Shown here: positions 1 to 11,248 of the stretch, one piece after another | Layout: each line of letters begins with the position of its first letter | How positions within the stretch are numbered: position 1 is the first letter of the stretch | NCBI GenBank assembly: GCA_016705575.1 | Contig: JADIXX010000001.1 | Span: 434,001-498,000 of the forward strand | Length of the DNA stretch: 64,000 nt | From: Candidatus Aalborgicola defluviihabitans | GTDB taxonomy: Bacteria; Pseudomonadota; Gammaproteobacteria; Burkholderiales; Burkholderiaceae_C | Direction: 5' to 3' | Position numbers and translations under genes: made by a program | Notes under the pieces: generated by a model | What the model was told of the DNA's origin: nothing | Database searches by the model: none | What the model saw: only the letters and a program-made list of their open reading frames with translations

Positions 1-706
1 GCCAAGCCGGCGCGCTGGTTCTTGGCAATGGAGCGGGATACGCTGCCTTCACCCCAGTTGTAGGCGGCCAGTGCGAGGTGCCAGTCACCAAACATGCCAT
101 ACAGCTTTTGCAGATAGTCCAGCGCGGCACGGGTGGAGGCCAGCACATCACGGCGGTCATCGCGAAAGACGTTTTGTTTTAAGTCGAAGTACTTGCCGGT
201 GGCGGGCATGAACTGCCACATACCCGCCGCTTTGGCGCCAGAAACTGCTTGGGTTGAACGCACTCTCGATAAAGGGCAGCAGAGCCAGCTCGGTGGGCAT
301 GTTGCGCAACTCCAGTTCTTCGACGATGTGGAACAGGTATTTCTTGGAGCGCTCAGTCATGCGAAAGATGTAATCCGGACGCGTGGCGTACCATTGCTCC
401 CGGTCGTGCACCAGTTCGTTGTCCAAGTCGGGCATGGCGTAGCCGCGGCGTATCCGGTCCCACAGGTCTACCGGCGGCGCCAGCGCAATCACTGTACGGG
501 AGGAGACCATTTGGTTGGCAATAGGCGTCAGCGGTACGCGCACACCGGTTGCGGCGGCGGATTGTTGATTGATTTCGCGGCTGGTTTGCTGTTGCAGGCT
601 GTCACCGTCCTGGCGTATAGCAGCTGATCGCTTCCGGACGGAGGGTGCTGGCGCAGCCAGTGAGCCAGAGCAGGGCCACCAGGCAGCAAATTTTGAGTCG
701 ATTCAT
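1..706 (-). CDS. mltD: Membrane-bound lytic murein transglycosylase D (partial, frame-shifted)
   Basis: Lipoprotein that cleaves peptidoglycan glycan strands. The N-terminus from ATG at 706 is a lipoprotein signal with lipobox LTGCAS. The SLT domain follows in a second frame, with DLWDRIRRGYAMPDLDNEL, the catalytic-Glu region LPFIESAFNP, then in a third frame AAGMWQFMPATGKYF and LALAAYNWGEGSVSR, running off the left edge. Two frame changes are needed, near 625-650 and near 245. The start ATGA overlaps the repaired gloB stop, so the two are translationally coupled. LysM repeats usual for MltD would lie beyond the edge. The order mltD-gloB-methyltransferase-rnhA matches that known in enterobacteria. 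Identity is secure; the breaks look like sequencing errors. Confidence 0.88.
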
Positions 707-1469
707 CGGTATTGGTTTTCCATTGGCGCAGCGTGGCAAATATTCCTTGTTGCTGTGCACCTTGTGCATCGAATCGTCGCACGGACGTTTGAATACTGGG
801 GTGGTTGCTGCGCAGGAAGGGGTTGATTTGGCGCTCGGTGTCGATGGTTGAGGGTAAAGTTGGCTGGCCTTGTTCCCTACGCGTTCGGCAGGTGGTGGTG
901 TAAGCCACCAGTTGCGCGTTGTCGGGGTCAACTTCCAGGGCAAATTTCAAGTTACCCAGCGTGTATTCGTGGGCGCAGCATACACGGGTTGCACCGGGAA
1001 GTGCCGCCAGCTGCTCCAGTGAAGCCAGCATTTGTTCCGGTGTTCCTTCAAAAAGGCGCCCGCAGCCGCCACTGAAAAGGGTATCACCACAAAACAGTAG
1101 GGGCTTTCTCCTGCCGGCTGGCAAAATAGGCAATGTGACCGGCTGTGTGGCCGGGTACATCCAGCACCGCAATGTTCAGACCCATCGCCTGCACGTTGTC
1201 GCCACCGCAGAGCCGAGTCAGTGGTTCGGGCATGGTCTCCCGTGCCGGACCAAAAACAACCGCCCCGGTTGCATCGCGCAAGGCCGCCACACCGCCAGTG
1301 TGATCCCCATGGTGGTGCGTGACTAAAATGCTTTGCAATTCCACACCTTCGCGTTGCAGGGCCTGTAAAACAGGTTGTGCGTCGCCAGGGTCCACCACCA
1401 ACGCCCTTGCCCATCGTGGAGCAGCCAGATGTAGTTGTCGTCAAAAGCAGGCAGCGGTATTAACTTCAT
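703..1469 (-). CDS. gloB: Hydroxyacylglutathione hydrolase (glyoxalase II), frame-shifted
   Basis: Hydrolyses S-D-lactoylglutathione to D-lactate and glutathione, the second step of methylglyoxal detoxification. The metallo-beta-lactamase metal motif THHHGDHTGG, the second-shell VPGHTAGHIAYF and CGDTLFSGGCGRLFEGTP, and the C-terminal QGQPTLPST are all present but spread over three frames. Three single-base repairs restore one 255-residue frame: one G added near 1405, one A removed near 1105, one A added near 715 (giving the usual ending QWKNQYR). The start codon shares CATG with the divergent methyltransferase gene, and the stop overlaps the mltD start. Confidence 0.9.
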
Positions 1470-2236
1470 GAGCAATCAAATTATAGGTATCCACGATTGG
1501 GTCCAAACACCGGCGGGTCGCTACCTGCTGGATTGGGAGCGTACACGTGGATGCCGCCGTGGCCGATATTTTTGGCTACCACGCTTTGCAGTTGGGTTTA
1601 CCCGAGCTTGATGGGTTGCAGGCGAACCGCATGCCGCACCAATGGTTGGCCACTGAGACGTTGTACGTGCCCGATGACCGTGTTGTCAAGCAGGCTGCAG
1701 TGCTGTGTGATTTTTCTGCCCTGCCATTTGCACCGGCCAGCCTCGATCTGGTGATACTGCCGCACACGCTGGAGTTCAGTGCTGACCCCCATGCCACACT
1801 GCGCGAGGTTGAGCGTGTACTGGTGCCCGAGGGGCGGGTAGTGATTTGCGGATTCAACCCCGCCAGTCTTTGGGGTTTGCAGCAGCGCCGGGGGCATTTG
1901 TACCGGCGAATGGGATTTGGACGCTTGTTCCTTCCAAATGCGGGGGATTTCATTGGTTATTGGCGTTTGTGCGACTGGCTGCGCCTTTTTGAGCTTTGAG
2001 GTGGAAGTGGTAAATTTGGCTGCTACCGCCCCGGCGTGACCAGCGATGCATGGTTGCGGCGATTTGAATGGATGGACCACGCAGGCGCCCGGTGGTGGCC
2101 CATACTGGGTGCCGCCTATTTTTTGGTGGCGGTCAAGCGGGTGCGCGGAATGCGGCTGTTGGGCCCGGCCTGGAAGACAGCACCTGTTGGTGCCGGCAAA
2201 CCGGTGTCCGTAGCCAATCGCACACACAATCATTGA
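1468..2236 (+). CDS. SAM-dependent methyltransferase (YafS-like), frame-shifted
   Basis: Class I methyltransferase of the kind found between gloB and rnhA. Visible parts are the N-terminus MSNQIIGIHDWVQTPAGRYL, the methyltransferase-11-like stretch FAPASLDLVILPHTLEF, REVERVLVPEGRVVICGFNP, and the tail WWPILGAAYFLVAVKRVRGM. Three frame changes (near 1545, a T-run at 1991, a G-run at about 2011) give a repaired length of 255 residues. The substrate is unknown. The start codon ATG at 1468 overlaps the gloB start codon on the other strand, so the promoters of both must lie inside the opposing coding sequence or the annotated starts are too early. Confidence 0.78.
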
Positions 2237-2258
2237 TGGAAATCGAGGAGACACGGGT

Positions 2259-2707
2259 TTGAATGAAGTGACGATTTACACGGACGGTGCTTGCAAAGGC
2301 AATCCAGGCCCTGGCGGGTGGGGCGTATTGATGCGCTCGGCGGACGGTACGGAAAAAGAGATGTTTGGCGGTGAACGGGAAACCACCAACAACCGCATGG
2401 AGATGATGGCGGTGATCCAGGCGCTGACGGCGCTCAAACGCCCCTGTGCAGTTACCCTGCACATTGACAGCCAATATGTGTTGAAGGGTATGACCGAATG
2501 GCTGTCTGGCTGGAAGGCGAAGGGTTGGAAGACTGCCGCCAAGCAGCCCGTGAAAATGTGGATTTGTGGCAACGACTCGACGAATTGGTGGCGCATCAGG
2601 GCCACCGTATTGATTGGCGCTGGGTCAAGGGCCACGCTGGAGACCCGGGCAACGAGCGCGCTGATGCACTGGCCAACTGCGGTGTAGAGCAGGCGCTGCG
2701 GCGTTAA
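2259..2707 (+). CDS. rnhA: Ribonuclease HI, frame-shifted
   Basis: Cleaves the RNA strand of RNA-DNA hybrids. The four carboxylates of the active site are visible: Asp in TIYTDGACKGNPGPGGWG, Glu in NNRMEMMAVI, Asp in LHIDSQYV and Asp in GNERADALA; the catalytic His lies in WVKGHAGDPGN. The frame breaks at 2551-2554 in an A-run. One extra A gives QPVKNVDLWQRLD and a normal 149-residue protein. The start is TTG at 2259, preceded by GAGGAG, because no ATG fits the conserved N-terminus. It lies 22 bases after the methyltransferase stop and is probably cotranscribed. Confidence 0.92.
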
Positions 2708-2814
2708 AGACGCCCTTCATTGCCACAGGTTACCCCACCCGATTTAAAGTTATGCAAAGTTTCCCGGAGTCCGCATGCGTGCAAGCAATGCGCCATTGAT
2801 AATCCGCCTTGCCC

Positions 2815-3992
2815 ATGAATAATACTTTCCGCTCCCTTGTCCTGTCGCTTCCCGCTTTGGTAGCTTTCTTTTTTTGGCCGCTTGCGGTGACAAGGTGGAT
2901 TCCACCCTCAGCACTTGGCGCGCGGGCGGGCGGCGCTGCGGTGGCTGTGACCACCGTGCCGGTCATACAGCGGGATCTGGATGTCACACTGGAGGCTATT
3001 GGTACGGTGATGCCACTGGCCAGCGTCGATGTCAAACCCCAGACCAGCAGTGTGGTGACCCGCGTGCATATTCAGGAAGGGCAGTTCGTCAAGGCTGGAG
3101 AGTTGCTGTTCACCCTGGACCCGCGCCCCGATCAGGCCAGTGTTTCCAAGGTGCGCGCCCAGATGGTCAAGGACGAGGCCGTGCTGGCCGACGCCCAACG
3201 CCAGTTGGCTCGCAGCCGCGAACTGATGGCCAAGAACTTCGTTTCACAGGGCGCACTGGATTCGGCCCAGGCCCAGGTAGATGCCCAGCAAGCCAATCTG
3301 GTGGCCGACAAGGCTGCGCTGGATGCTGCCCAACTGGCTCTGTCCTACACCTCGGTGCGCGCATCCAGTTCGGGTCGATTGGGGGCTGTCAACGTGTTTG
3401 CGGGTTCTGTGGTTCAGGCCAACCAGACGGCACTGGTCACTATCACCCAATTGGACCCCATCAATATTGGCTTTAGCCTGCCGCAGCGGAACCTGGATGC
3501 AGTTCTGGCGGGGTTGAAGTCGGGGGGCGTGGTTGTGAATGCCAAGCTGCCGGAATCCAGGACAGATTTGCAAGGGCGGCTGCAGTTTGTCGATAACGCG
3601 GTGGATGCTGCAACTGGCACCATCAAGGTCAAGGCGCGTTTTGACAACCATGACAACAAGCTATGGCCCGGTGCGTTTGTCAAGACGACTCTGATTTCCC
3701 ATACGCTCAAAAATGCGTTGGTGATTCCCACCGCCGCAATTGTTCAAAGTGCTCGCGGCCCCATCGTGTATGTGGCTGAAAGGGCAAGGCGGCGCTGCGT
3801 CCCGTTAAGGTGCTGGCCTCGCAAGGTGAAGATTCTGCAGTGACGGGTGTAGAGGTGGGTGACAAGGTGGTGCTGGAGGGGCGTCAAAACTTGCGGCCCG
3901 ATAGCCCTTTGGCTGAGCGCCGACCGGCCGATAACGCCAGGCCCGCCCGGGCAGCGACATCTGCAGCCTCTGCCAGCGCGTCGGCATCATGA
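2815..3992 (+). CDS. RND efflux periplasmic adaptor (membrane fusion protein), frame-shifted
   Basis: Periplasmic adaptor linking an inner-membrane RND pump to an outer-membrane channel. The lipoyl/HlyD half-motifs are VDVKPQTSSVVTRVHIQEGQ and GRLGAVNVFAGSVVQANQ, with a coiled-coil hairpin between (residues about 95-170) and the beta-barrel region FDNHDNKLWPGAFVKTTL. Three frame changes occur. Two compensating ones (T-run at 2867-2873; G-run near 2929) hide a lipobox: the alternative frame reads LAACGDKVDS, so the protein is probably a lipoprotein. The third (A-run at 3779) joins the C-terminus found in the next frame. The repaired length is 392 residues. The stop overlaps the pump gene start as ATGA. 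Confidence 0.88.
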
Positions 3993-6900
3993 ACCTGTCG
4001 GAGCTCTTTATCCGCCGTCCAGTGATGACGGTGTTGCTCAATGTGGCCATTGTGGTGGCGGGCGTTATTGCCTACCGCAGCATTCCGGTGGCAGCATTGC
4101 CAAGTTATGACACGCCAGTGATCAACGTGTATGCCGCGTTGCCGGGTGCCAACCCGGAGACCATGGCGACGTCTGTGGCCTTGCCACTGGAGAAACAGTT
4201 TCAGACCATTCCGGGCCTGGCCGTCATCAGTTCGACCAGTACTTTGGGCAGTACCTCGTTGACGTTGGAATTTGACGAGGGGCGCAACCTCGACGGTGCG
4301 GCGCTGGATGTTCAGGCTGCTTTGCTGCGCGCGCAACGCTCGTTGCCGCAGGATATGACTCAATTGCCGGCCTACCGGAAGGTCAATCCGGCGGATGCTC
4401 CCGTTTTGTTGGTGGCGCTGACGTCGCCGTCGATGCCCATGTCCGACCTGCAGGATTTTGCTGAACACCTGATTTCACCCACCTTGTCCACTATTGAGGG
4501 TGTGGCCCAGGTCAACATTTATGGCTCAAAGCGCTTTGCTGTGCGTGCGGGTGCTGCCACAGGCGGTGGCAGCCCGCAATATCAGCCTGGAAGAGTTGTC
4601 GGCCGCCTTACGTGCCGCCAATGTGAATACGCCAGTGGGAACGCTGGAGGGCCCGCAACAAATGCTGACCCTGCAGGCCAACAAGCAGTTACGAAATGCT
4701 GCCGAGTTTGCCGAGCTGATTGTGGCCAGCCGCAATGGTATTCCGGTGCGCCTAAAGGACGTGGCAACGGTTGAAGACAGCGTGGAAACCACCAAGTCCT
4801 ACGCCAATCTCAACGGCGAGCCGTCGATTACCTTGGCCGTTCAGCGCCAGCCCGGGGCCAACACAGTACGGGTCGTCGATGCCGTGAAGCAGGCATTGCC
4901 CAAGCTCAGGAGCAAATGCCCCATTCGGTCAACATGACTTCGGTGAACGACCGTTCCGTGTCGGTGCGTGATGCTTTGCACGATGTTTCGCTCACGTTAT
5001 TGGGAACGGTCGCGCTGGTGGTGATGGTCATCTTTCTGTTTCTGCGTCGTTTTGTGGCAACCGCCATCCCAACCTTGTCACTGCCCGTGTCGCTGATTGG
5101 CGCGGTGGCCTTGTTGTGGGGCATGAAGTACAGCCTGGACAATGTGTCGCTGTTGGGGTTGACTCTGGCGGTTGGTTTGGTGGTGGACGATGCCATTGTG
5201 ATGCTGGAAAACATCATGCGCCACGTTGAAAATGGCGAAGAACCCTTCAATGCGGCGCTGCGTGGATCGCGGGAGGTGGGATTCACCATCATTTCCATTT
5301 CAACATCCCTGATTGCCGTTTTCATTCCGATCTTCTTCATGCCAGGGGTGATTGGTCTGCTGTTCCATGAGTTTGCTGTGGTGGTGGGCCTCTCCATTGT
5401 GGTGTCGGCCTTTGTGTCACTTACCCTGGTGCCCATGTTGGCCAGCCGCTTTTTGCGTGCGGAAGCCCATGGAACCCGGCACAACTTTTAATCAATGCCT
5501 TTGAGCGTGGATTCAATGCCACCCTGAGTCTGTATTCCCGTTCGCTGGACAAGGCGCTGTCCCATCGCAAGAGCGTGTTGCTGGTAGCCTTGGTCACGTT
5601 TGTGGCGACGGGGTGGTTGTTCAATGTCATCCCCAAGGGCTTTTTTCCCACAAGAAGACATTGGCCAAATTACGGTGACCACCGAGGCGGCCGAGGACAC
5701 GTCCTTCCCTGAAATGGTTCGTTTGCAAGAACGCGCCGCAGCCATCATCCGCGCCGACGCCAATGTGTTTGCCGTGAGTTCATTCAACGGCGGCGGCGGC
5801 CCGCAGAACACCGGGCGCATGTTCATCACCTCAAGCCGCACAATGAGCGTCTGCCCATGAAGCAGGTTGTGGAAGATTTGCGCGGCAAACTGCGTGACGT
5901 GTCCGGTATCAACGTGTTCATGCGCCCCATCCAGAACCTGCAACTGGGAGGACGGCCCAGCAAAGCACAATACCACTACATTTTGCAAAGTGTGCGGGCT
6001 GATGAACTCAACGATTGGGCGTCCAAGCTCCAGGACAAGTTGCGCGCCGACCCTCTGTTCAGGGATGTGACAAGTGACGCGCAGTTGCGTGCCCTGCAGG
6101 CACAACTCAATATTGACCGTGACCGTGCCAACGCGTTGGGTATTTCCATGGATTCCATTCGCACAGCCTTGTTCGACGCCTTTGGCGAGCGCCAGGTTTC
6201 AACCATCTACCTGCCTACCGATAGCTATTCGGTTATTCTGGAAGTGGCACCCGAAGCCAAGCTGGACGAAAACGCCATCAACAACATCTATGTGCGGGCG
6301 TCGTCTGGCACGTTGGTGCCACTGGCGTCCTTTACCAAAGTAGAGCGGACGGTTGGCCCCACCTCCATCAACCACGTGGGGCAATTGCAGGCAGTCACCG
6401 TGTCGTTCAATTTGGCCCCGGGGCGCACTGGGTGATGCCACCGCACGCATTGAAAAAGCCCGCGACCAAATCAACATGCCGGCCTCGGTCATCACCAGCT
6501 ACGGGGGTGAGGCAGCGGTGTTCAAAAGCTCACAAGGCAAGCAGCTGGTGTTGATCATCTCGGCGCTATTGGTGATTTATGTGCTGCTGGGCGTTCTGTA
6601 CGAGAGTTATATCCACCCGCTCACCATTTTGGCGGGGTTACCGTCGGCGGCGGTCGGTGCGCTGGCCACCTTGATGTTGTTTGGCCAGGACCTGACGGTG
6701 ATTGCAACCATTGGCATTCTGCTTCTGATCGGCATTGTCAAGAAGAACGCCATCATGATGATTGACTTTGCACTGGATGCGCAGCGCCACCATGGCATGA
6801 CGCCTGAGCAAGCCATCCGGGCAGCCTGCGTATTGCGTTTCCGCCCCATCATGATGACCACCTTGGCGGCCCTGATGGGTGCGATACCGATTGCGCTGGG

Positions 6901-7066
6901 TCTGGGCGCTGGTGCCGAACTGCGCCAGCCGCTGGGTCTTGCGGTGGTGGGTGGGTTGGTGTTTTCGCAGGCGGTCACACTCTACATCACGCCTGTCATT
7001 TACCTGACCCTTGACCGATTCAGTGGCAGGGGCCCCGTCACAACGCCCGAGACACTGCTATCCTGA
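3989..7066 (+). CDS. RND multidrug efflux transporter (AcrB/MdtB-like, HAE1), frame-shifted
   Basis: Inner-membrane proton-driven pump. The start LSELFIRRPVMTVLLNVAIV is typical of MdtB/MdtC-like pumps. The TM4 proton-relay aspartates are in LAVGLVVDDAIVMLENI, and the TM10 lysine-containing stretch is GIVKKNAIMMIDFAL. Six frame changes (near 4550, 4915, 5487, 5645, 5832, 6418) cancel out overall, so the span of 3078 bases equals 1025 residues, the normal family size. Most are one-base homopolymer changes. The gene is coupled to the adaptor; no outer-membrane factor gene is adjacent. Substrates cannot be told from sequence. Confidence 0.9.
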
Positions 7067-7113
7067 ATGCCAGTACAACTACCCCACGACGGTACAGCCG
7101 TTTGGCAGTTGTA

Positions 7114-8273
7114 TTAACCCCGATGTAGCTCATTTCCACGCGCCGGGCGCCTGTGCCAGGGTCGGGTGCCATGGCTCCCCGCAATTCGGAATAGCGGTCG
7201 GCGCGCCCGCTCCAGATGTGTGCAATGGCGTTGGACAACGCTGCATCTGTGGCATTTCCCCGCAAGAGGCTGCGCAAGTCGTAGCCCTGGTTTGCAAACA
7301 AGCACAGGTACAACTGGCCTTCAGTGGTTAGCCTGGCGCGGTTGCATTCGTGACAAAACGCCTGGGTGACGCTGCTGATAACGCCTATTTCACCGGCTTG
7401 AGGGTCATAGACTCCCGTTGCATCCGCGTAGCCCCAACGTTGTGCCGTTTCTCCAGGGTTGGATGCTTCCAGTGGCACCAGTGGTAATTCAGCCTGGATT
7501 CGACGGATGACCTCAGCCGACGGTACAACATCGTCCATGCGCCAGCCATTGGTGGCACCCACGTCCATGTATTCAATGAACCGCAGCACAATGCCGCTGC
7601 CCTTGAAATGGCGGGCCATCGGGATAATTTCCTGGTCATTGGTGCCGCGTTTGACCACCATATTGATCTTGATCGGGCCCAAACCAACACGGTGTGCCGC
7701 ATCAATGCCGGCCAGCACATCGGCCACCGGGAAGTCCACATCATTCATGCGCCGAAAGACAGCATCGTTCAGGGCGTCCAGGCTGACAGTCACGCGTTGC
7801 AGACCAGCGGCCTTGAGTGCGGGAGCCATCCGCTGCAGCAGTGATCCATTGGTTGTTAGAGTCAGGTCCAGGGGGTGCCCCTCTGGTGTCCGCAAGGTTG
7901 CCAGTTTGCCGATAAGCACTTCAATGTGCTTGCGCAACAAGGGTTCTCCGCCGGTGAGGCGAATTTTTTGTACACCGTGTTGTACAAACTGCTGAGCCAG
8001 TCGTGTGATTTCTTCAAATGACAGGAGCGACGCATGGGGAAGGTAAGGATGGTCCTTGTCAAAGACTTCCTTGGGCATGCAATAGTTGCAGCGGAAGTTG
8101 CAGCGGTCCGTTACGCTGATGCGCAAGTCGCGCAGCTGGCGTCCCCGCGTGTCGCTGAGCAGACCGTTGGGGGCAACCAGGTTGGCAGACTCTTGCCAAG
8201 CCTGCGGCACTGCAAGGGTACTGGGGCGTGCTTCGACGAGCGGAATGACTTTGGGACTGAAACGTTCGGACAT
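7114..8273 (-). CDS. moaA: GTP 3',8-cyclase (molybdenum cofactor biosynthesis)
   Basis: Radical-SAM enzyme that, with MoaC, turns GTP into cyclic pyranopterin monophosphate for molybdopterin. The N-terminal cluster motif CNFRCNYC and the C-terminal cluster cysteines in FCHECNRARLTTEGQLYLC are present, with RLTGGEPLLR between. The frame as written reads past the end into a 25-residue tail, but one extra G in the run at 7118-7121 gives the family ending MSYIGG and a stop at 7114-7116, 386 residues in all. I chose ATG 8273 (MSERFSPKV) over an in-frame TTG at 8300. It is convergent with the RND pump gene. Confidence 0.93.
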
Positions 8274-8320
8274 GGACGCTATTGTCCAACTTTGGTGCAA
8301 AGTGGTTATTGTGCGAGGGC

Positions 8321-8347
8321 AAAAAAAGCCCGCTTGTGCGGGCTTTT
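8321..8347 (-). terminator. Rho-independent terminator of hppA
   Basis: Inverted repeat AAAAGCCCGC/GCGGGCTTTT with a 4-nt loop. Read on the minus strand it ends in a run of seven T. It lies just after the hppA stop and before the moaA start. Confidence 0.85.
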
Positions 8348-8361
8348 CAGGCTTGGTGAAA

Positions 8362-10428
8362 TTAACCGTGCAATTTCATCATCAGCGGCACGATGAGCAA
8401 GGCTACGATGTTGATGATCTTGATCAGTGGGTTGATGGCTGGGCCAGCAGTGTCCTTGTAGGGGTCGCCTACGGTGTCACCGGTTACGGCCGCTTTATGG
8501 GCTTCAGAGCCTTTGCCACCATGGTTGCCGTCTTCAATGTACTTTTTTCGCGTTGTCCCAGGCGCCGCCGCCGGTACACATGGAAATAGCCACCAACAAG
8601 CCCGTCACAATGGTGCCCATCAGCAGGCCGCCCAGTGCGGCAGGTCCGAGGACCAAGCCCACCAGAATGGGCACAACCACTGGCAACAGTGATGGAATCA
8701 TCATTTCTTTAATGGCCGCTGTGGTCAGCATGTCCACCGCAGTGTCGTACTCGGGCTTGCCCGTACCGTCCATGATGCCCTTGATGTCGCGGAACTGGCG
8801 ACGCACTTCAACCACCACGGCACCCGCTGCGCGGCCTACGGCCTCCATCGCCATTGCGCCGAACAGGTAAGGAATCAGGCCGCCAATGAACAGGCCAATG
8901 ATGACCATCGGGTTGCTCAGGTCGAACGTGATGTGGCGGCCGTAGGCGTCCAGCTTATGGGTGTAGTCAGCAAACAGCACCAATGCTGCCAATCCAGCAG
9001 AGCCGATGGCGTAGCCTTTGGTAACGGCCTTGGTGGTGTTGCCCACTGCGTCCAGCGGGTCGGTGATGTCACGCACGCTTTTGGGCATTTCCGACATTTC
9101 AGCAATACCACCGGCGTTGTCGGTGATGGGGCCGTAGGCGTCCAGTGCCACCACGATACCGGCCATGCTGAGCATGGAGGTCGCGGCGATTGCAATACCG
9201 TACAGGCCAGCCAGGGTGAAGGCTGCATAGATGGCCATGCAGACAAAAATCACTGGCCAGGCGGTGGAGCGCATGGAGACGCCCAGACCGGCAATGATGT
9301 TGGTGCCGTGACCTGTGGTGGAAGCTTGAGCGATGTGCTGCACAGGGCTGTACTGGGTGCCGGTGTAGAACTCGGTAATCCAGACCAGGGCTGCGGTCAG
9401 AACCAGACCTACGGCGCAAGCGCCGAACAGTTTCATTTGCGCGCCAGTGCCGCCTAGCGCGTTGTCAGCAATCATGGTCTGCGTCACAAAGTAGAAGGCA
9501 ATCAGCGACAAAATACCCGCAACGGCCAGACCCTTGTACAGGGCCGGCATCACGTTTTTCATGCCAGGCGATGCCTTGACAAAGAAGCAGCCGATGATGG
9601 ATGCCACGATGGACACGGCACCCAGTGCCAGCGGATACACCACCGCGTTCATGCCGCCACCAGTGACCAGCAGGGCGCCCAGCACCATGGTGGCAATCAG
9701 CGTGACCGCGTAGGTTTCAAACAAGTCAGCGGCCATGCCGGCGCAGTCGCCCACGTTGTCACCGACGTTGTCGGCAATCACAGCGGGGTTGCGGGGTCAT
9801 CTTCCGGAATGCCGGCTTCGACTTTACCGACCAGATCAGCGCCGACGTCAGCGCCTTTGGTGAAAATGCCGCCGCCCAGACGGGCGAAGATGGAAATCAG
9901 TGAGGAGCCGAAAGCAAAGCCGATCAGAGGATTGAGCAATTGCGCAAAATTTTTATCTGGCGTCATGTTGCCGTCACCGACCAGGAACCAGAAAAATCCG
10001 GTAACACCCAGCAGGCCCAAGCCCACCACCAGCATGCCGGTGGTGGCGCCACCGCGAAAGGCTACATCCAGCGCCGGGGCAATACCCCGGGTCGCTGCCT
10101 GAGCGGTACGCACGTTGGCGCGAACCGACACGTTCATGCCGATAAAGCCACATGCACCAGACAAAAATGCGCCCAGCACAAAGCCGATAGCGCTCAATGG
10201 GTCCAAAACGACGCCAATCAAAATAGCCAGCACTACGCCGACCATGGCAATGGTTTTGTATTGGCGTGCCAAGTAGGCAGCGGCACCGGTCTGGATGGCG
10301 GCCGCAATTTCTTGCATTCGTGCATTGCCAGCGTCCTGGGAAAGAATCCAGCTGCGTGCCCAAAAACCGTATCCCACGGCAATGAACCCGCAGACAAGCG
10401 CCAAAATAAGCGCAGAGTTGCCCGTCAT
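8362..10428 (-). CDS. hppA: Membrane-bound H+-translocating pyrophosphatase, frame-shifted
   Basis: Couples pyrophosphate hydrolysis to proton pumping across the inner membrane. The hydrolytic motifs are DNVGDNVGDCAGMAADLFE and the acidic stretch EAGIPEDDP, and there are about 15 hydrophobic segments. The segment GNTTKAVTKGYAIGSAG has Lys where K+-dependent pumps have Ala, so this should be the K+-independent, proton-pumping type. Two frame changes occur: one C missing near 9782 (restores DDPRNPAVIADN) and one A too many near 8545 (restores WDNAKKYIEDG). The net length is 688 residues. It is transcribed divergently from soluble ppa across 229 bases. Confidence 0.93.
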
Positions 10429-10460
10429 AAAATCTCCTCAACTGTTGTTTCGCGAAGGAA

Positions 10461-10482
10461 GGGGCAACGACAGTGTTGCCCC
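10461..10482 (-). promoter_or_regulatory. Perfect inverted repeat in the hppA leader
   Basis: GGGGCAAC and GTTGCCCC arms of 8 bp around a 6-base loop, 33-54 bases upstream of the hppA start. A second short palindrome, GGACT-CC-AGTCC, lies at about 10501-10512. They could fold as a hairpin in the hppA leader RNA or be a protein-binding site. No T-run follows, so a terminator is unlikely. Confidence 0.45.
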
Positions 10483-10657
10483 CACTGCGTTGCTTCCTCG
10501 GGACTCCAGTCCAGCACAAGGTGGTGGAGGCGATTGGCCAACTGCAGGACTGTAACTGTAAAAAAACAGGGTTTTGAGTGAGAGCAAGTGCTACGTCAGT
10601 AAAATGAGGGTAAATACTGACCTGCGACCCCCATTTTTTTCAGCTTAGAGAGTTCAT

Positions 10658-11196
10658 ATGTCCCTTGACAACGTCACCCCCGGTATCAACGTACCCGAAT
10701 CCTTCAACGTCATTATTGAAATTCCGATGAACGCTGATCCGGTCAAATATGAGGTTGACAAGGCCACGGGCGCCATTTTGTGGATCGCTTCATGAGCACG
10801 GCCATGCACTACCCCACCAACTACGGCTATGTGCCTAAAACCATATCGGGTGACGGTGATCCGGTGGATGTGCTGGTGATCACCCCAGTGCCCTTGATTC
10901 CCGGCGTGGTTGTACCGTGCCGTGCCATTGGTATTCTGATGATGGAAGACGAAGCCGGCCAGGATGGCAAAGTGCTGGCTGTACCCATCAACAAGATTTT
11001 GTCCCTCTACAGCCGCTGGGAAGTGCCAGAAGACCTGCAACCGATGCGCTTAAAAACGATCTCCCACTTCTTTGAACATTACAAGGACCTGGAAGACGGC
11101 AAGTGGGTCAAGATTCTGGGCTGGGAAGGCCCTGAGGCCGCCCGCAAGGAAATCATGGATGGCATTGCCAACTACAACAAAACGCAAGCTCAATAA
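10658..11196 (+). CDS. ppa: Inorganic pyrophosphatase (soluble, family I), frame-shifted
   Basis: Cytoplasmic enzyme that hydrolyses PPi to phosphate. The metal-binding signature is DGDPVDVLV, the N-terminal substrate region reads NVIIEIPMNADPVKYEVDK, and the C-terminal RWVKILGWEG-type segment is present. The frame breaks at 10777-10780; one extra T restores GAIFVDRFMSTAMHYPTNYG and a normal 179-residue chain. The start is ATG 10658 after AGAGAG. It is divergent from hppA, so the cell has both an energy-conserving and a plain pyrophosphatase side by side. Confidence 0.95.
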
Positions 11197-11217
11197 GGCG
11201 TTCGAGTATGACGCTGT

Positions 11218-11239
11218 CGTAGTTGCGCCTACGGCGCTT
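11218..11239 (+). terminator. Possible weak terminator after ppa
   Basis: GCGCC-TAC-GGCGC hairpin followed by TTTAATT. The short direct repeat CCTACGGYGCTTT occurs twice here (about 11228 and 11249). The stem is only 5 bp, so this is tentative. Confidence 0.35.
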
Positions 11240-11248
11240 TAATTGGTC

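Noticed and set aside
3989..7066. RND pump as a decayed pseudogene
   Set aside because: Six indels cancel to the exact family length and most sit in homopolymers; neighbouring essential genes show the same defect, so sequencing error is the better explanation.
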